Made by a program: the position numbers and the translations under genes. The notes below the pieces were generated by a model. It was not told the DNA's origin and made no database searches. It worked only from the letters and a program-made list of their open reading frames with translations. From Cinclus cinclus (lineage: Eukaryota; Chordata; Aves; Passeriformes; Cinclidae), in assembly GCF_963662255.1 (NCBI RefSeq), contig NC_085084.1, positions 769,501-833,500 on the forward strand: a DNA stretch of 64,000 bases, written 5' to 3'. This document shows positions 1 through 9,944 of the stretch, piece after piece; the first letter of the stretch is position 1, and the number at the start of each line of letters is the position of its first letter.

Positions 1-3000
1 GTTCCTTAGACATCTGTACATTTCGGTACAATTTTCTCTTTTTTCTGCACATGCATTTTTTTATACATATGTGTTCATGTCAGTATTGATACGCTGTCCT
101 CTTGTAAGGCTCCTGGGATTACTCTGGGTATTCAGATTAACATGTTTGGACATGGTGATCTCTACTCAGGCATGCAGAGAGATGGATGGAAAGGGCTGTT
201 AGAAGTATGTGAAATTTATTCCAAATGCCCCTGATTTTTCCTTTCCCAGCAGTAGTTTCGAGAAACAAAATGGATTTAGCCTGTTGTAAATTAGTGTAGG
301 TGTACACAGGCTTTCCTAACTAACTCTTCTTCGAACTGCTAATTATGGGAGTGAAGGAGATGTTGCTTGGCTTCCAGGCTGAGCCTGACATTTTAGACAG
401 TCAAAGCCACCCTGCTGAATTGCTCTAAGAGCATCTCAAAAGAACAAAACCTTCAGTCTTCCTGAGCAAAGTTTCTTGTTCCCCAGTAAAACAAAGCTGT
501 GGAAGTCCAGCTTAATGCATTTAAAGAATCCAGTAAATGTACATAAATTTCTTCCCCTAAAGGAGGAAACAAAGAAATGAAAGAGAAGCACTGTACGTAG
601 CAGTATCTTGTCCCCTACTTCAGCAGTTTATCCTTTGTGAGTCTGTGTCCTACTGTTTTCCTACCGTTTTCCTCAGTTAGAGTAAAACAGAAATGAATCC
701 TGTCAAATTCTTTATTGAAAACAATTGGTAGCAAAACTTCTACAACATTTTGAAAAGGATAAATGTAAAAGGAGGGTGTTTCACCTGTCTGGATTAGGCA
801 GGAAAGACTATTTATAAATGTATATCAAAACATTTTATGTGTGTTACGTATGTATCTTAAGATCCTCGTAAAATAATTAGTGCTAATTCAGACACTATTA
901 GTGCTTTGAATTCAGACACTTTTTACAAGGTACAAATGCCTTTTTAGGGTGCAGAGAGATTCAGTACTCTAATTTCTGAAAAAAAAACAGAATTCTTGCA
1001 AAACAAAAGAAATTATCATTGAAAAATTGTAAAGAATGGATCTCATACTTCACTGCTGTTCCTTGCACAGCTGAGTGATAAGAGGATTGCTTCGTGACAG
1101 ATTTATTTATGTATGTTTTTTACTTCTTGGAAGAGGTGCCCCGACCTTCATTTTTCCAGTGTATTGTTTACTTCTTCTGTAGCCAAATATAACAGCAAAT
1201 GTAATAGAATTAAATTCACTTTTTATTATTTTTATGATCAGTACAAGGAGGAAAAACTTGTACTTCATGATAGCTGTGGGAACTTATTCTAATTATTTTA
1301 AATCCAAGCTTGTTTTCCAGGTTAGATTTCAATAGCTGTGCTTAATATTGGCCCCCTCCAGTGTGTAAGTGCAATAACACTGATTGAAATACAAGTAAAT
1401 ATTTACAGGAAAACCATACTGTAGAGGATGCACATTACAATTTTAAGAGTCTCACAGTATTTAATAGCAAATGTTCATTGTATTATGAGTGCTATAACAA
1501 GCGGGAAGAAATTTAAAAGGAAGAGATTTGCAATCCGAAAGTTCCTTCTGTTAAATCCTGTGCTCAAACTCAACAATAGAAAAAGATGTGATATCAAATA
1601 GTGAGGGATCCCTTGCCAATGATTCAGGGCCTCCATTCTGCTGTGTTTTGTTTGGTCTTTATCTTGTAAATTTACCCAACTCTCAGAGGAACAACCTTCC
1701 TGAAACCTGAGGTAAGAGGCAGCAAAGTGTTTTGATTTTGTGACTTTCAGGGTCAACCTGGTGAAGATGTTGCACGGGGAGAAATTGATTTCTCCTCTAC
1801 CTGGTGCTGAGAAGCATTTCTGACATGGTGCTCTGACTGTGCCATCTAATTGCCTTCGGGATATTGTCCCTTTTCAGGGAAAACTGCCCAAGAGCTAAAA
1901 GAAATACTGATACCATGGTTCCTGATATTGGTTAAGTTAAAGGCATTTATTTCAGTAATCTTAAAACAGCCTAAAGAATAAAATGTGTTAGTACAGTAAA
2001 ATGACAGTTTTGATGGGAATTCTTCCATAAAGAGATCTGGCAGATGGACAGAAATAGTTCTAATGAAGTGCTACATGCTCCCCCAAGTCCTCCCAAAAGA
2101 AGGGAAAACATCAAGACCTTAAATAAAAGAAATTGAATTTACTGAATTGTTTGGTTTAGTGTGAGAATTAGAAGCTCATAAAAAGTGCAGCTATCTTGCT
2201 CTCAGTAGCTGGATACTGTGAGACTGGGTACTGTGTCTAAAAGAGGATATTAAACTCCTTCAGTTTGGATGATTTGGTGGTTAAAATTTGGGTGATTTAT
2301 GATCAAGCTGCACATTATAACTTAGGCCAAACAAAGGTGGCTTTGCAGGTTTATTGCCATTGTCGCTGTGTTATCTGTCCATGTTCTATGGGGGGGTTCT
2401 GGTGCCTGGAGAGGCTCCCTGGAGCAGAGGCTGGGCAGAGGGATTTATTAAAAAGCAGGGATTTATTAAAAACCCTTCCAAGGGTTCACCTTGGGCAGTG
2501 CATGAGCCAAGGCTACACCCTGGATGGATCCCAGTCATGAGTTCTCACACTTTTATCAGTTTTGCTCCATTCCCATATTGGGTTCATTGTCCCATCCCAG
2601 CTCCAGGCTCTGCAGTCCCACCCTCCCAGATTCTCCCCTCAATTCTCTGCTGTTTGCACTTTCTGGGCTGGAGCTGCAGCGGTGTCCTTGGTTGTGGGGC
2701 TGGAAAAGGATTGTTTTGTGTGACTGAGCTGTGAGGGGAGCTTGGGACACTTTGTTTGGAGTTCAGAGTCACACACCAGTGCAGTGCAGAGCTGGGAAAT
2801 AGGAAAGCTAAACCTTAAGGCATCATTTCCGCCTTTAGAGGCTTGACAAGGCCTCTAACTTGTTGAGTCTCTATTCTAAGTAGCTACTAAACATAGATAT
2901 TTAATAATAGATAAATATCTAACAGTTGTAAATTTCTAACAATAGTAAATATATAACAGTAGTAATGTTTTGCTTTGCACAGTCAGGTGTCATGCAGAGA

Positions 3001-3174
3001 AGAATGATTATTATGAACAGTTCTTTAGGCATGGAAGAGGAATAATTTAAAACATGTTCTCGTCTACATCAGTTCCTGTTTTTTCAGATGCTTCAGGAGC
3101 AGAAGCCTTCTTAAACTAAAACCACTAAAATCCAGTGTCTAGCTATTTTTAGTGACCTGAGCTTTCTCTGGCAG
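1..3174 (+). other. RASGRF2: Intron of RASGRF2 (3' part), upstream of first exon in view
   Basis: Intron sequence ending in a GCAG acceptor at 3171-3174. It is AT-rich, with stop codons in all frames and no ORF resembling a known protein. The only identifiable insertion is the LTR at 2403-2825. A weak three-unit tandem repeat of a 17-mer (unit like TCTAACAATAGTAAAT) lies at 2917-2967. The first 2.4 kb holds nothing I can name. That it is intronic follows from the exon at 3175 starting in mid-codon. Confidence 0.85.
2403..2825 (-). mobile_element. Solo LTR-like element, family A, copy 1 (antisense to gene)
   Basis: One of three copies of a roughly 410-420 bp repeat (others at 3388-3798 and 23424-23841). 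Read on the minus strand it has LTR layout: it starts TGATGCC, has a TATA-like GATAAAAG (plus-strand 2551-2557) and AATAAA polyadenylation signals (plus-strand 2444-2449 and 2462-2467), and ends in a CT-rich U5-like tail CTCCAGGGAGCCTCTCCAGGCA. This copy has a small internal duplication around the AATAAA. No gag, pol or env sequence lies beside it, so it looks like a solo LTR of an avian endogenous retrovirus. I could not find a convincing target-site duplication, so the exact ends are uncertain. ORFs of 60-130 codons inside it recur in other copies and are not genes. Confidence 0.65.
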
Positions 3175-3322
3175 CTACTCGGACATCCTGATAGAGCGGG
3201 AGGTGCTGATGCAGAAGTACATCCACCTGGTGCAGATTGTGGAGACCGAGAAGGTGGCGGCCAACCAGCTCCGGCACCAGCTGGAGGACCAGGACACAGA
3301 GATCGAGAGGCTCAAGTCAGAG
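3175..3322 (+). CDS. RASGRF2: RASGRF2 exon: coiled-coil segment between PH1 and IQ motif
   Basis: Exon of 148 nt with acceptor GCAG and donor GTGAGT; it starts with the last base of a Ser codon and ends in phase 0. It encodes [18 protein letters not shown] and continues to an acidic helix ending ERLKSE, matching the coiled coil of RasGRF2 (about residues 133-181 if the missing N-terminus is human-like, about 132 residues). In the family this helix follows the first PH domain and, with PH1 and IQ, controls membrane localisation and calcium responsiveness. 45 of 49 whole codons end in G or C, far above most exons of the gene. It lies between two near-identical LTRs, 349 bp upstream and 65 bp downstream. 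Confidence 0.96.
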
Positions 3323-4341
3323 GTGAGTGCCAGAGCCACCAGGCAGCCACTGGTTAGAGTTTTCTGCTGGGTGCATGGCTGGGGCGATGCCTGGAGAGGC
3401 TCCCTGGAGCAGATTTAAAGGAATAAAGCAGGATTTATTAAAAACCCTTCCAAGGGTTCACCTTGGGCAGTGCATGAGCCAAGGCTACACCCTGGATGGA
3501 TCCCAGTCATGGGTTCTCACACTTTTATCAGTTTTGCTCCATTCCCATATTGGGTTCATTGTCCCATCCCAGCTCCAGGCTCTGCAGTCCCACCCTCCCA
3601 GATTCTCCCCTCAATTCTCTGCTGTTTGCACTTTCTGGGGCTGGAGCTGCAGCAGTGTCCTTGGTTGTGGGGCTGGAAAAGGATTTTTTTGTGTGACTGA
3701 GCTGTGAGGAGAGCTTGGGACACTTTGTTTGGAGTTCAGAGTCACACACCAGTGCAGTGCAGAGCTGGGAAATGCACAACCTAAACCTTAAGGCTTCAGT
3801 GGTATTCAGTATTTCTGTAGTATTCTGTGGAAATGGCAGAACCCAGTAAGGTTGATATGTTGCAGTCCCCCAGTGATTCCTTGGATAAATAACTTTCTTT
3901 GAAATATGAGTTTCTGTTGGGCTGATTGGGTTACTTTTCCTGTCAGAGCATTTAAGATGATACACTGCTTTGCGGAGTTGGTGGCACTGATTGCATTGTT
4001 TCCTCCCTGACTTCAGGTTTGATTTTGGCTGTTGGGGTGTTAAGGACTGTTCCAGATTGCTCTGATTCCCTGGCTGTTGTTAAAAACCTTGCCTAAGTCC
4101 CAGACTGATAAAGCCCAAAAGGCACAGTTAGTTCTGAGGGCAGAACCTGCTCGTTTTGGGTCCCCCTTCCAGCAGGACAGGGATCTGTACTGATCTGAAG
4201 TGCTCCAGTCCCTGTCCTCAAATGTGTCATTCTGTGCCCCTTCTACAGGCTGGGCCGAGGGGAAATTGTTGTTCAGTTAGCTCTCCAACCAAGGTTTTCA
4301 TTGACTCAAGGAAGCATTTAATGACTGTTTGGTTTTTTCAG
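3323..4341 (+). other. RASGRF2: Intron of RASGRF2 with LTR copy 2
   Basis: Short intron (1019 bp) from GTGAGT to a TTTTTTCAG acceptor. It contains the family A LTR at 3388-3798. Outside that repeat I see no recognisable element. Confidence 0.85.
3388..3798 (-). mobile_element. Solo LTR-like element, family A, copy 2 (antisense to gene)
   Basis: Second copy of the repeat at 2403-2825, differing at only about five positions over the central 350 bp, by eye about 98 percent identical. It has the same TATA-like and AATAAA signals on the minus strand. Its U5-side end may extend to about 3380 (GGCATCGCCCCA on the minus strand). It begins 65 bp after the exon donor at 3323. Its similarity to copy 1 implies recent insertion or local duplication or conversion. 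Confidence 0.65.
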
Positions 4342-4431
4342 ATTGTAGCACTGAATAAAACAAAGGAAAAAATGCGACCTTATCAAGGCAACCAGGAAGA
4401 TGAAGATCCAGATATCAAAAAAATTAAGAAG
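4342..4431 (+). CDS. RASGRF2: RASGRF2 exon: linker before the IQ motif
   Basis: Exon of 90 nt, phase 0 at both ends, acceptor TTTTTTCAG and donor GTAAAC. It encodes 30 residues beginning [16 protein letters not shown] and ending in the acidic-to-basic run [11 protein letters not shown], which is diagnostic of RASGRF2 in this region. It joins the coiled coil to the IQ motif (about residues 182-211). Being 90 nt and phase 0-0, it could be skipped without a frameshift; the sequence alone does not show whether it is. Confidence 0.95.
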
Positions 4432-5608
4432 GTAAACATGAAGTCTTTTGTGCTTAAAGGGAGAAGGGTGGGATGAGGGGTGTACTTCTGTATTTTGGTC
4501 TGTCTAGTTTTATTTATTATTTTTAAAATATAGTCAAATAGCAAGTCTTCCTTCACCCTGCCCTTCCTTAAATCTCTTCAATTATATATATTTTAGTGCC
4601 ACATTTAATCTTGTATTTGCATAAAATCCATTATGGAACATGTCTAATTTCTATCTTTTTTTCTGCACTACTGTGTGTAGTTTGAGCCAGGGTCAGCACT
4701 AAGCTGGTAACTTGGTGTGAGTTTTCCTTTTCATGTAGATTAGCCATTGTTGCAGAATCTGGGAATGCCCCTTTTAGTAGCAGGAGAGTTTTGATTCTGT
4801 AGGTAATTCACTGCATTCTGCATCTTGGTCATTTTGACAGTTGCGCCCCTGGGTTTCCTAAAGTTGTTTTTTCAGAGCAAGCTGATACCAGTGAATTTCT
4901 GCACTTCTCTTTCAAGATGAATGATCTTCACATCAAGATCAGGGCGCAAACATAATGAAATTTCCTGTGACCAGATGCAGACCTCTTCTGTAATCTTTGA
5001 TCCACTTGCAACTTCAATAGATATGCTTAGTTAGATTTTTCCATGACACAGAGGTGCTTTTTAAGGATGCCAGAAATCTGTCTTTTTGAATACCATGTTT
5101 GCTGCCTTGGTGTCTGATACCAAGCAATGTATTGATACATAGCTTTAAATACACATGCCAAATGTTATCTGTTCAAAATGGAAAGCAAACTGAGCTTAAA
5201 AAGTCATTTAAGAGTTCTGCCAGTAATGATGTTGAGTCTGTGTTGGAATGTTTTACCTGGAGGTATTGTGGGCTACCTTTGGGGTATAAGAGAAATGTTT
5301 TAGGGGGAGGAAGAAGGATCTGCACTTCTGCTGATGGGAAGGGGACAGCACTCCAGCTTGCAGTGCAAGATTCCCTTCTTTGTATGCTATATTTTACAGT
5401 CTGTTTCCTGGCAACAATTATGACCCTTAACAAACAGAAATGTAAAATATATTTAATTACAGAACAATTGTATCTCAATAAGGGAACATTTTTATTTGTG
5501 AGCAAAGACTTTTAATTTTGAGAGTTATTTCTACAGCGAAGAGCTTATGATAAGCAATGCAGGTTCTTTCTTAGTTTCTTTTTCTTTTTCTGTATGATCC
5601 CTTTTTAG
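4432..5608 (+). other. RASGRF2: Intron of RASGRF2
   Basis: Intron of 1177 bp from GTAAAC to CTTTTTAG. An ORF of 138 codons at 5099-5515 has no family resemblance and is shadowed by an equally long antisense ORF, so I treat it as chance. No repeat recognised. Confidence 0.85.
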
Positions 5609-5862
5609 GTTCAGAGCTTTATGCGGGGCTGGTTGTGCAGAAGAAAATGGAAAACCATTGTGCAAGATTATATTTGTTCTCCTCATGCAGAGAGCATGAG
5701 GAAGAGGAACCAGATAGTTTTCAACATGGTGGAGGCTGAGTCTGAGTATGTGCACCAGCTTTATGTCCTGGTGAACTGTTTCCTGCGGCCCCTCAGGATG
5801 GCCGCAAGCTCCAAGAAGCCACCCATCAGCCACGACGACGTCAGTAGCATTTTCCTCAACAG
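5609..5862 (+). CDS. RASGRF2: RASGRF2 exon: IQ motif and start of DH domain
   Basis: Exon of 254 nt, starting in phase 0 and ending after two bases of a Ser codon (AG|T); donor GTATAG. The first residues [14 protein letters not shown] fit the IQ calmodulin-binding consensus (hydrophobic-Q-x3-R-G-x3-R-x2-aromatic). In RasGRF proteins calcium/calmodulin binding here couples calcium entry to Ras activation. Then follows the start of the Dbl-homology domain (about residues 240 onward): [18 protein letters not shown] is the first DH helix, and the exon runs through [18 protein letters not shown]. The DH domain gives the protein its Rac exchange activity. Confidence 0.97.
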
Positions 5863-6744
5863 GTATAGGGTTTTATGTATTTTTTTTTGTTGTTTGTTTG
5901 TTTGTTTGTTTGTTTTTGTGGGTTTTCCTGACTGCTTGTTCCCATTCTGGTTCAGCTGAAGGCAGAGTCCTGACCCTTGTTCTGGCTCTGGTGGTGTCAC
6001 TGAGCCAGACGTGTTTCCAGGGCTGAAAGGCAAAGGTGCTGCAGGTGATGTTGTTGGAAACCAGCATGACCTCTTTACCTTCCTACATTCTGTGTCTTCC
6101 TCTTCTAGAAGGAAAAAAAGGGACAGATGGTGCCTCTTGGGGCAGTTCTCATAATTTTCTGTCACCACTTCTACTTCTTCTTTTCTCTTGAGAGATCAGA
6201 ACTGGACTTAGTGGCCTCATATGATCTCAATAAGACCTCGAGGATGAGAATGTCAAAGCTTCTATTTTCTATTGTCCTGCCTAAGGAGTCTCCTTCCTTC
6301 TCACTTGTCTTTTCATATCCTGCACAAAAAAAAAAAAAAGAATTGCTCTTTCATTAGGCATCCAAGTACTGCTGTAATGAGCATGTTCAAATAGCCCAGG
6401 AGGCATCTAATGGTAGATACAGGGTTGGGATTGCATCCAAGCCTGCCCCAAACTTCTGAGAAATAGAATATGTTCCTTTAGTCATGAGGCAGGTTTCCTT
6501 TTCCTTGTCAGAATATGAATACAATGTTAGAATATTTTTATTGAATACTACGAGTTTTTAGAAGCACCAAGCTAGTATTTTTAAACAATGCAGTGAAAGG
6601 AAGTACTTATTTCCATAACAATAACTGTCTTCTGTTTTTTTTTCTAGCAGAGTGCAAAAGAGGAAGAGATGTTTCTCTATGAATTATTAATCAGAAAATA
6701 AAACCAGAATTGTTTTTTTGTTTGTTTAAATACTTGTTTTTCAG
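5863..6744 (+). other. RASGRF2: Intron of RASGRF2 with a TTTG microsatellite
   Basis: Intron of 882 bp. Just after the donor lies a T-rich tract with (TTTG)n at 5880-5920, and an A tract at 6327-6339. Nothing else recognisable. Confidence 0.85.
5880..5920 (+). repeat. (TTTG)n microsatellite
   Basis: A T tract followed by about six TTTG units and a further T tract, directly downstream of the exon donor at 5863. Confidence 0.85.
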
Positions 6745-6824
6745 TGAAACAATCATGTTTCTTCATGAGATATTTCACCAGGGCTTAAAAGCAAGAATAG
6801 CTAACTGGCCTACCTTAATTCTAG
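6745..6824 (+). CDS. RASGRF2: RASGRF2 exon: DH domain
   Basis: Exon of 80 nt, acceptor TTTTTCAG, donor GTAAGT, entering with one base and leaving with one base of a codon. It encodes [16 protein letters not shown] followed by [11 protein letters not shown], an internal helix of the Dbl-homology domain (about residues 296-323). Confidence 0.96.
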
Positions 6825-7273
6825 GTAAGTTACTTTATTTTCTGTGGAGGTATAACTTCCATTTTTATTTTTGGAAATTCAGTAGGGATTTTTTTTTTCT
6901 TTTTATCTAAAGACATATCTTCTTAAAAGTCCTTTTTGAAGGAAATGCATTTGCAAAGTTAAAACCACAAGATCAGGTGAAGTGGGAATCCCACGTGGGC
7001 AGTAATGGTCTGTATATAAGAATTCCTCTGCCCAAAGCCTTGATTAAACTTGTATTTTTGGTAATACTATCTGACCATTAAGTAATCAGAACAACCATCA
7101 CTGGGCAGGTGAAAGAGCTATGTTTAATTTTTCTAAATTGTCAATATTTTGAAAACAGAACTGATTATAGTAATTCACTTCTGGAGAAAACACTGCTTTT
7201 TAAAAAATGCATTTTCAATATGTGGGTAGGAAATGTATGGGGGGGAAAATGGCATTTTCTCTGCTTTTTCTAG
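6825..7273 (+). other. RASGRF2: Intron of RASGRF2
   Basis: Intron of 449 bp from GTAAGT to TTTCTAG. No repeat or second gene recognised. Confidence 0.85.
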
Positions 7274-7467
7274 CTGACTTATTTGACATTCTGCTGCCAA
7301 TGCTGAACATATATCAAGAATTTGTTCGGAATCATCAGTATAGCCTACAAGTGCTGGCAAACTGTAAGCAAAACAGAGATTTTGACAAACTCTTGAAGCA
7401 ATATGAGGCTAACCCAGCATGTGAGGGCCGAATGCTGGAAACTTTCCTCACCTACCCCATGTTCCAG
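7274..7467 (+). CDS. RASGRF2: RASGRF2 exon: DH domain core
   Basis: Exon of 194 nt, acceptor TTTTTCTAG, donor GTACTC, ending in phase 0. It encodes [17 protein letters not shown], then [18 protein letters not shown], and ends FLTYPMFQ, the lead-in to the conserved third block of the Dbl-homology domain. About half of its codons end in A or T, in contrast to the exons at 3175, 23895 and 49060. Confidence 0.97.
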
Positions 7468-8649
7468 GTACTCCCTGTGTATTTTTTTGTGTATATTTGG
7501 TTTTACTGGTCGGTTGATTCACTTGATGCTACTGACATTGCAATTGATCAAAGGCTCATCTTGCTTAAATATAAATACTGTCCTGAAAATTAGTTTAGCT
7601 TAAATAATTTTGTAGTCACACCAAGACTCTGCCTGTAGATATATCTTCTCCAGCTGTGCTGGCTCATCTTTGTTCAGTCAAGAATGTTGAGGGGGAGTGT
7701 GGGATGAGGATGGCACCAAAGAAAATTGACAGGGAGCAGTTCCTTGACCTGTTAAAGTCCCTGGTTATTAAAGTCCAGAGAGAGGTGATATTCAGCGACT
7801 TAGAGCAGCCATAAGCACATTACTGGGAATCCACTTTCTCCCTGCTTTTTTCTTAAGTTACTTGGTCTTTAAAAAATGAAAAATGAACTGTAAAAATTTT
7901 GAAAACTGTAGTCACCCTCCTGATATTTTACTGTGATCTGCCTGGGGTAGACAGTTTGCAGCTGTTTTAAGATATCTGTGGAGTACTGGCCTGAGAATTT
8001 TGTGTCTTTTCCATTTAACCTGGCATTTTACTCATCAGAGAAATAGTGAACCTCCTCAGTTTGTGCAGTTTTTGGCAAGCCAGATAGAGAAAAAAAAATT
8101 TAAAAGGCACATCAGTGACACTTGTATAAGTGGTAGTTGCTCATATTAGCCTAAGGAACCTTTAGCACCTGCAACAATACTGTTTTAATTTTTGAAGTAG
8201 TATATTTAAAAGTTTTTATGGAGTTGGGTTTCTTTGGGTTGAGTTGAAACCAGGTCAGGGGAGGTAAAGAGATTGTCCTGTTCCTGTGTGAAGAGGAATG
8301 TTATTATGTCATTGCTGATGACTTTCCACATGAGCATAATTTTGCTTCTCCTCTTACATAAATCTTGTTGTTCAGACTAGTTATGCTGCTCCACCACTTC
8401 TGGTTAAAAGCTCTGAAGAGTCCTTCTTTCTGTGGTTAAAAGCTCTGAAGAGTCCTTGTTACCCTGTAGCCTTTAATAGTCAAATACTGGACATTCTTCC
8501 ATCTCCTTTTGTGCAACATGAATTTTCTCTGAATGAAGGCAGGTCACCTGGTATTTTCAATGTCAAAAGAAATTTACATACTCATAATGTATTAAAATTA
8601 AGGGAAGGTATATATGGATTTACTGATATTATACCTTATTGGTTTCAAG
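7468..8649 (+). other. RASGRF2: Intron of RASGRF2 with short tandem duplication
   Basis: Intron of 1182 bp from GTACTC to TTTCAAG. The only notable feature is a two-copy direct repeat at 8401-8457. The rest is unassigned. Confidence 0.85.
8401..8457 (+). repeat. Two-copy tandem duplication, 32 bp period
   Basis: TGGTTAAAAGCTCTGAAGAG followed by TCCTT occurs at 8401-8425 and again at 8433-8457 without mismatch, so it is a fairly recent small duplication. Confidence 0.9.
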
Positions 8650-8759
8650 ATTCCCAGATATATTATAACACTTCATGAACTTTTGGCTCACACACCACAC
8701 GAGCACGTTGAGAGAAAAAGCCTTGAATTTGCTAAATCTAAACTAGAAGAACTTTCAAG
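8650..8759 (+). CDS. RASGRF2: RASGRF2 exon: conserved DH block (IPRY...)
   Basis: Exon of 110 nt, acceptor TTTCAAG, donor GTAAGA, starting in phase 0 and ending with two bases of an Arg codon. It encodes [20 protein letters not shown] and then [16 protein letters not shown], the most conserved helix of Dbl-homology domains, which contacts the Rho-family GTPase. The acceptor has an AAG rather than CAG and a weak pyrimidine tract, but the protein match fixes the boundary. Confidence 0.96.
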
Positions 8760-9616
8760 GTAAGATTTTTCTACCTTATGTCTGATAATTTTGAATGAAA
8801 GATTTTGGAAAGAAAAGCCAGTTTTTCTTTATTTGTATTTGTTTTTGCTCTTTTTAAAAAAATATATATATTTTAAAGAAAAGGATCAAACCCAAAACAG
8901 AAGATAATGAAAAATAACAAAAAAATCTCAGTGTAATATTTTGTCTGTTCTATTTTTTGTTCTTTTATGAATTTAAGTCCAAGAAGTGTCTCATTGTATT
9001 TTGGTTAGGGAAGAATAGAAATCACTATAGAATCAACCTACTCCTGGGCTATGAACAGAGCAGTTTTCTTTACATAAAGAAATTTTATTTTTTCTCAATT
9101 TTCTCTCAAGAGAGAAAAGGGCATTTTAAATAAGCATGGTCTTAGAAAGTACTTAGTTCTCTGTAGTGTTACAACTTCTGTGTGCTAATGTGAAAATTGA
9201 CTTTCATATATGCTTCAAATAATGCCAAATAAGCAGGAAGTAAAGACATATTCTGGGAACTGATGCTTCCTGTGGAAACCTGCAAAATGAAGCTCTTCCC
9301 TGAACCCCCAGACCTTTCTCAGATGTTCCTCTCATCAGCCCAGTGAGAAATGTGGTTCTCCTCTCTGGGAAATGCAGTTTTCTGCTGTGAGCAGAGACCA
9401 CAAGTGAACTCCAGGATATAAATACTCAGTGTCTGGAGTATTCACTAAAGATGAGCTTGGAGAACATTTAGTTGTAAAAGATGTGCATGAGCAGATGAAT
9501 CAGCTTTGGGCTGGCTTCATCTCATAAGTCAGAGTTCATTGCTGATCAAACTGATTCATCAGTGAATATTCAGACTGTAGTCTGAGTCTGACTGATCCTC
9601 TCTGCTCATAAAGTCA

Positions 9617-9698
9617 ATAAATATAAATATAAATATAAATATAAATATAAATATAAATATAAATATAAATATAAATATAAATATAAATATAAATATAA
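9617..9698 (+). repeat. (AAATAT)n hexanucleotide microsatellite
   Basis: About 13 uninterrupted copies of AAATAT. An antisense 71-codon ORF running through it (alternating Phe-Ile) is a product of the repeat. Confidence 0.95.
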
Positions 9699-9944
9699 CA
9701 AAGGCACTCATTTCCATCTTTCCAATGCAGTTCTGAGGGAGGAGGAGATTCCAGAAAGTGCAGTCCCATCCCACTCTAGGAAAATATCATTACAAGATCA
9801 TATAAACTCCTGGTTTATATGGTTTCAACATTGGAAAAAAAAAAGAAAAAGAAATTCTTAATTTTTCTCTGTAAGGGGAGGATGCTTATTAAAAAATCAG
9901 TAAGACAAAAGAAATGTTGAAATATCAAGGTTGTGGTTGTTGAG

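Noticed and set aside
3327..3707. ORFs of 126 and 76 codons recurring at 2354, 3470 and 23512
   Set aside because: They recur because they lie in copies of the same LTR, run against its promoter direction, and resemble no protein family.
5099..5515. 138-codon ORF in an intron
   Set aside because: No recognisable domain, no splice connection in frame with RASGRF2, and an equally long antisense ORF; consistent with chance.
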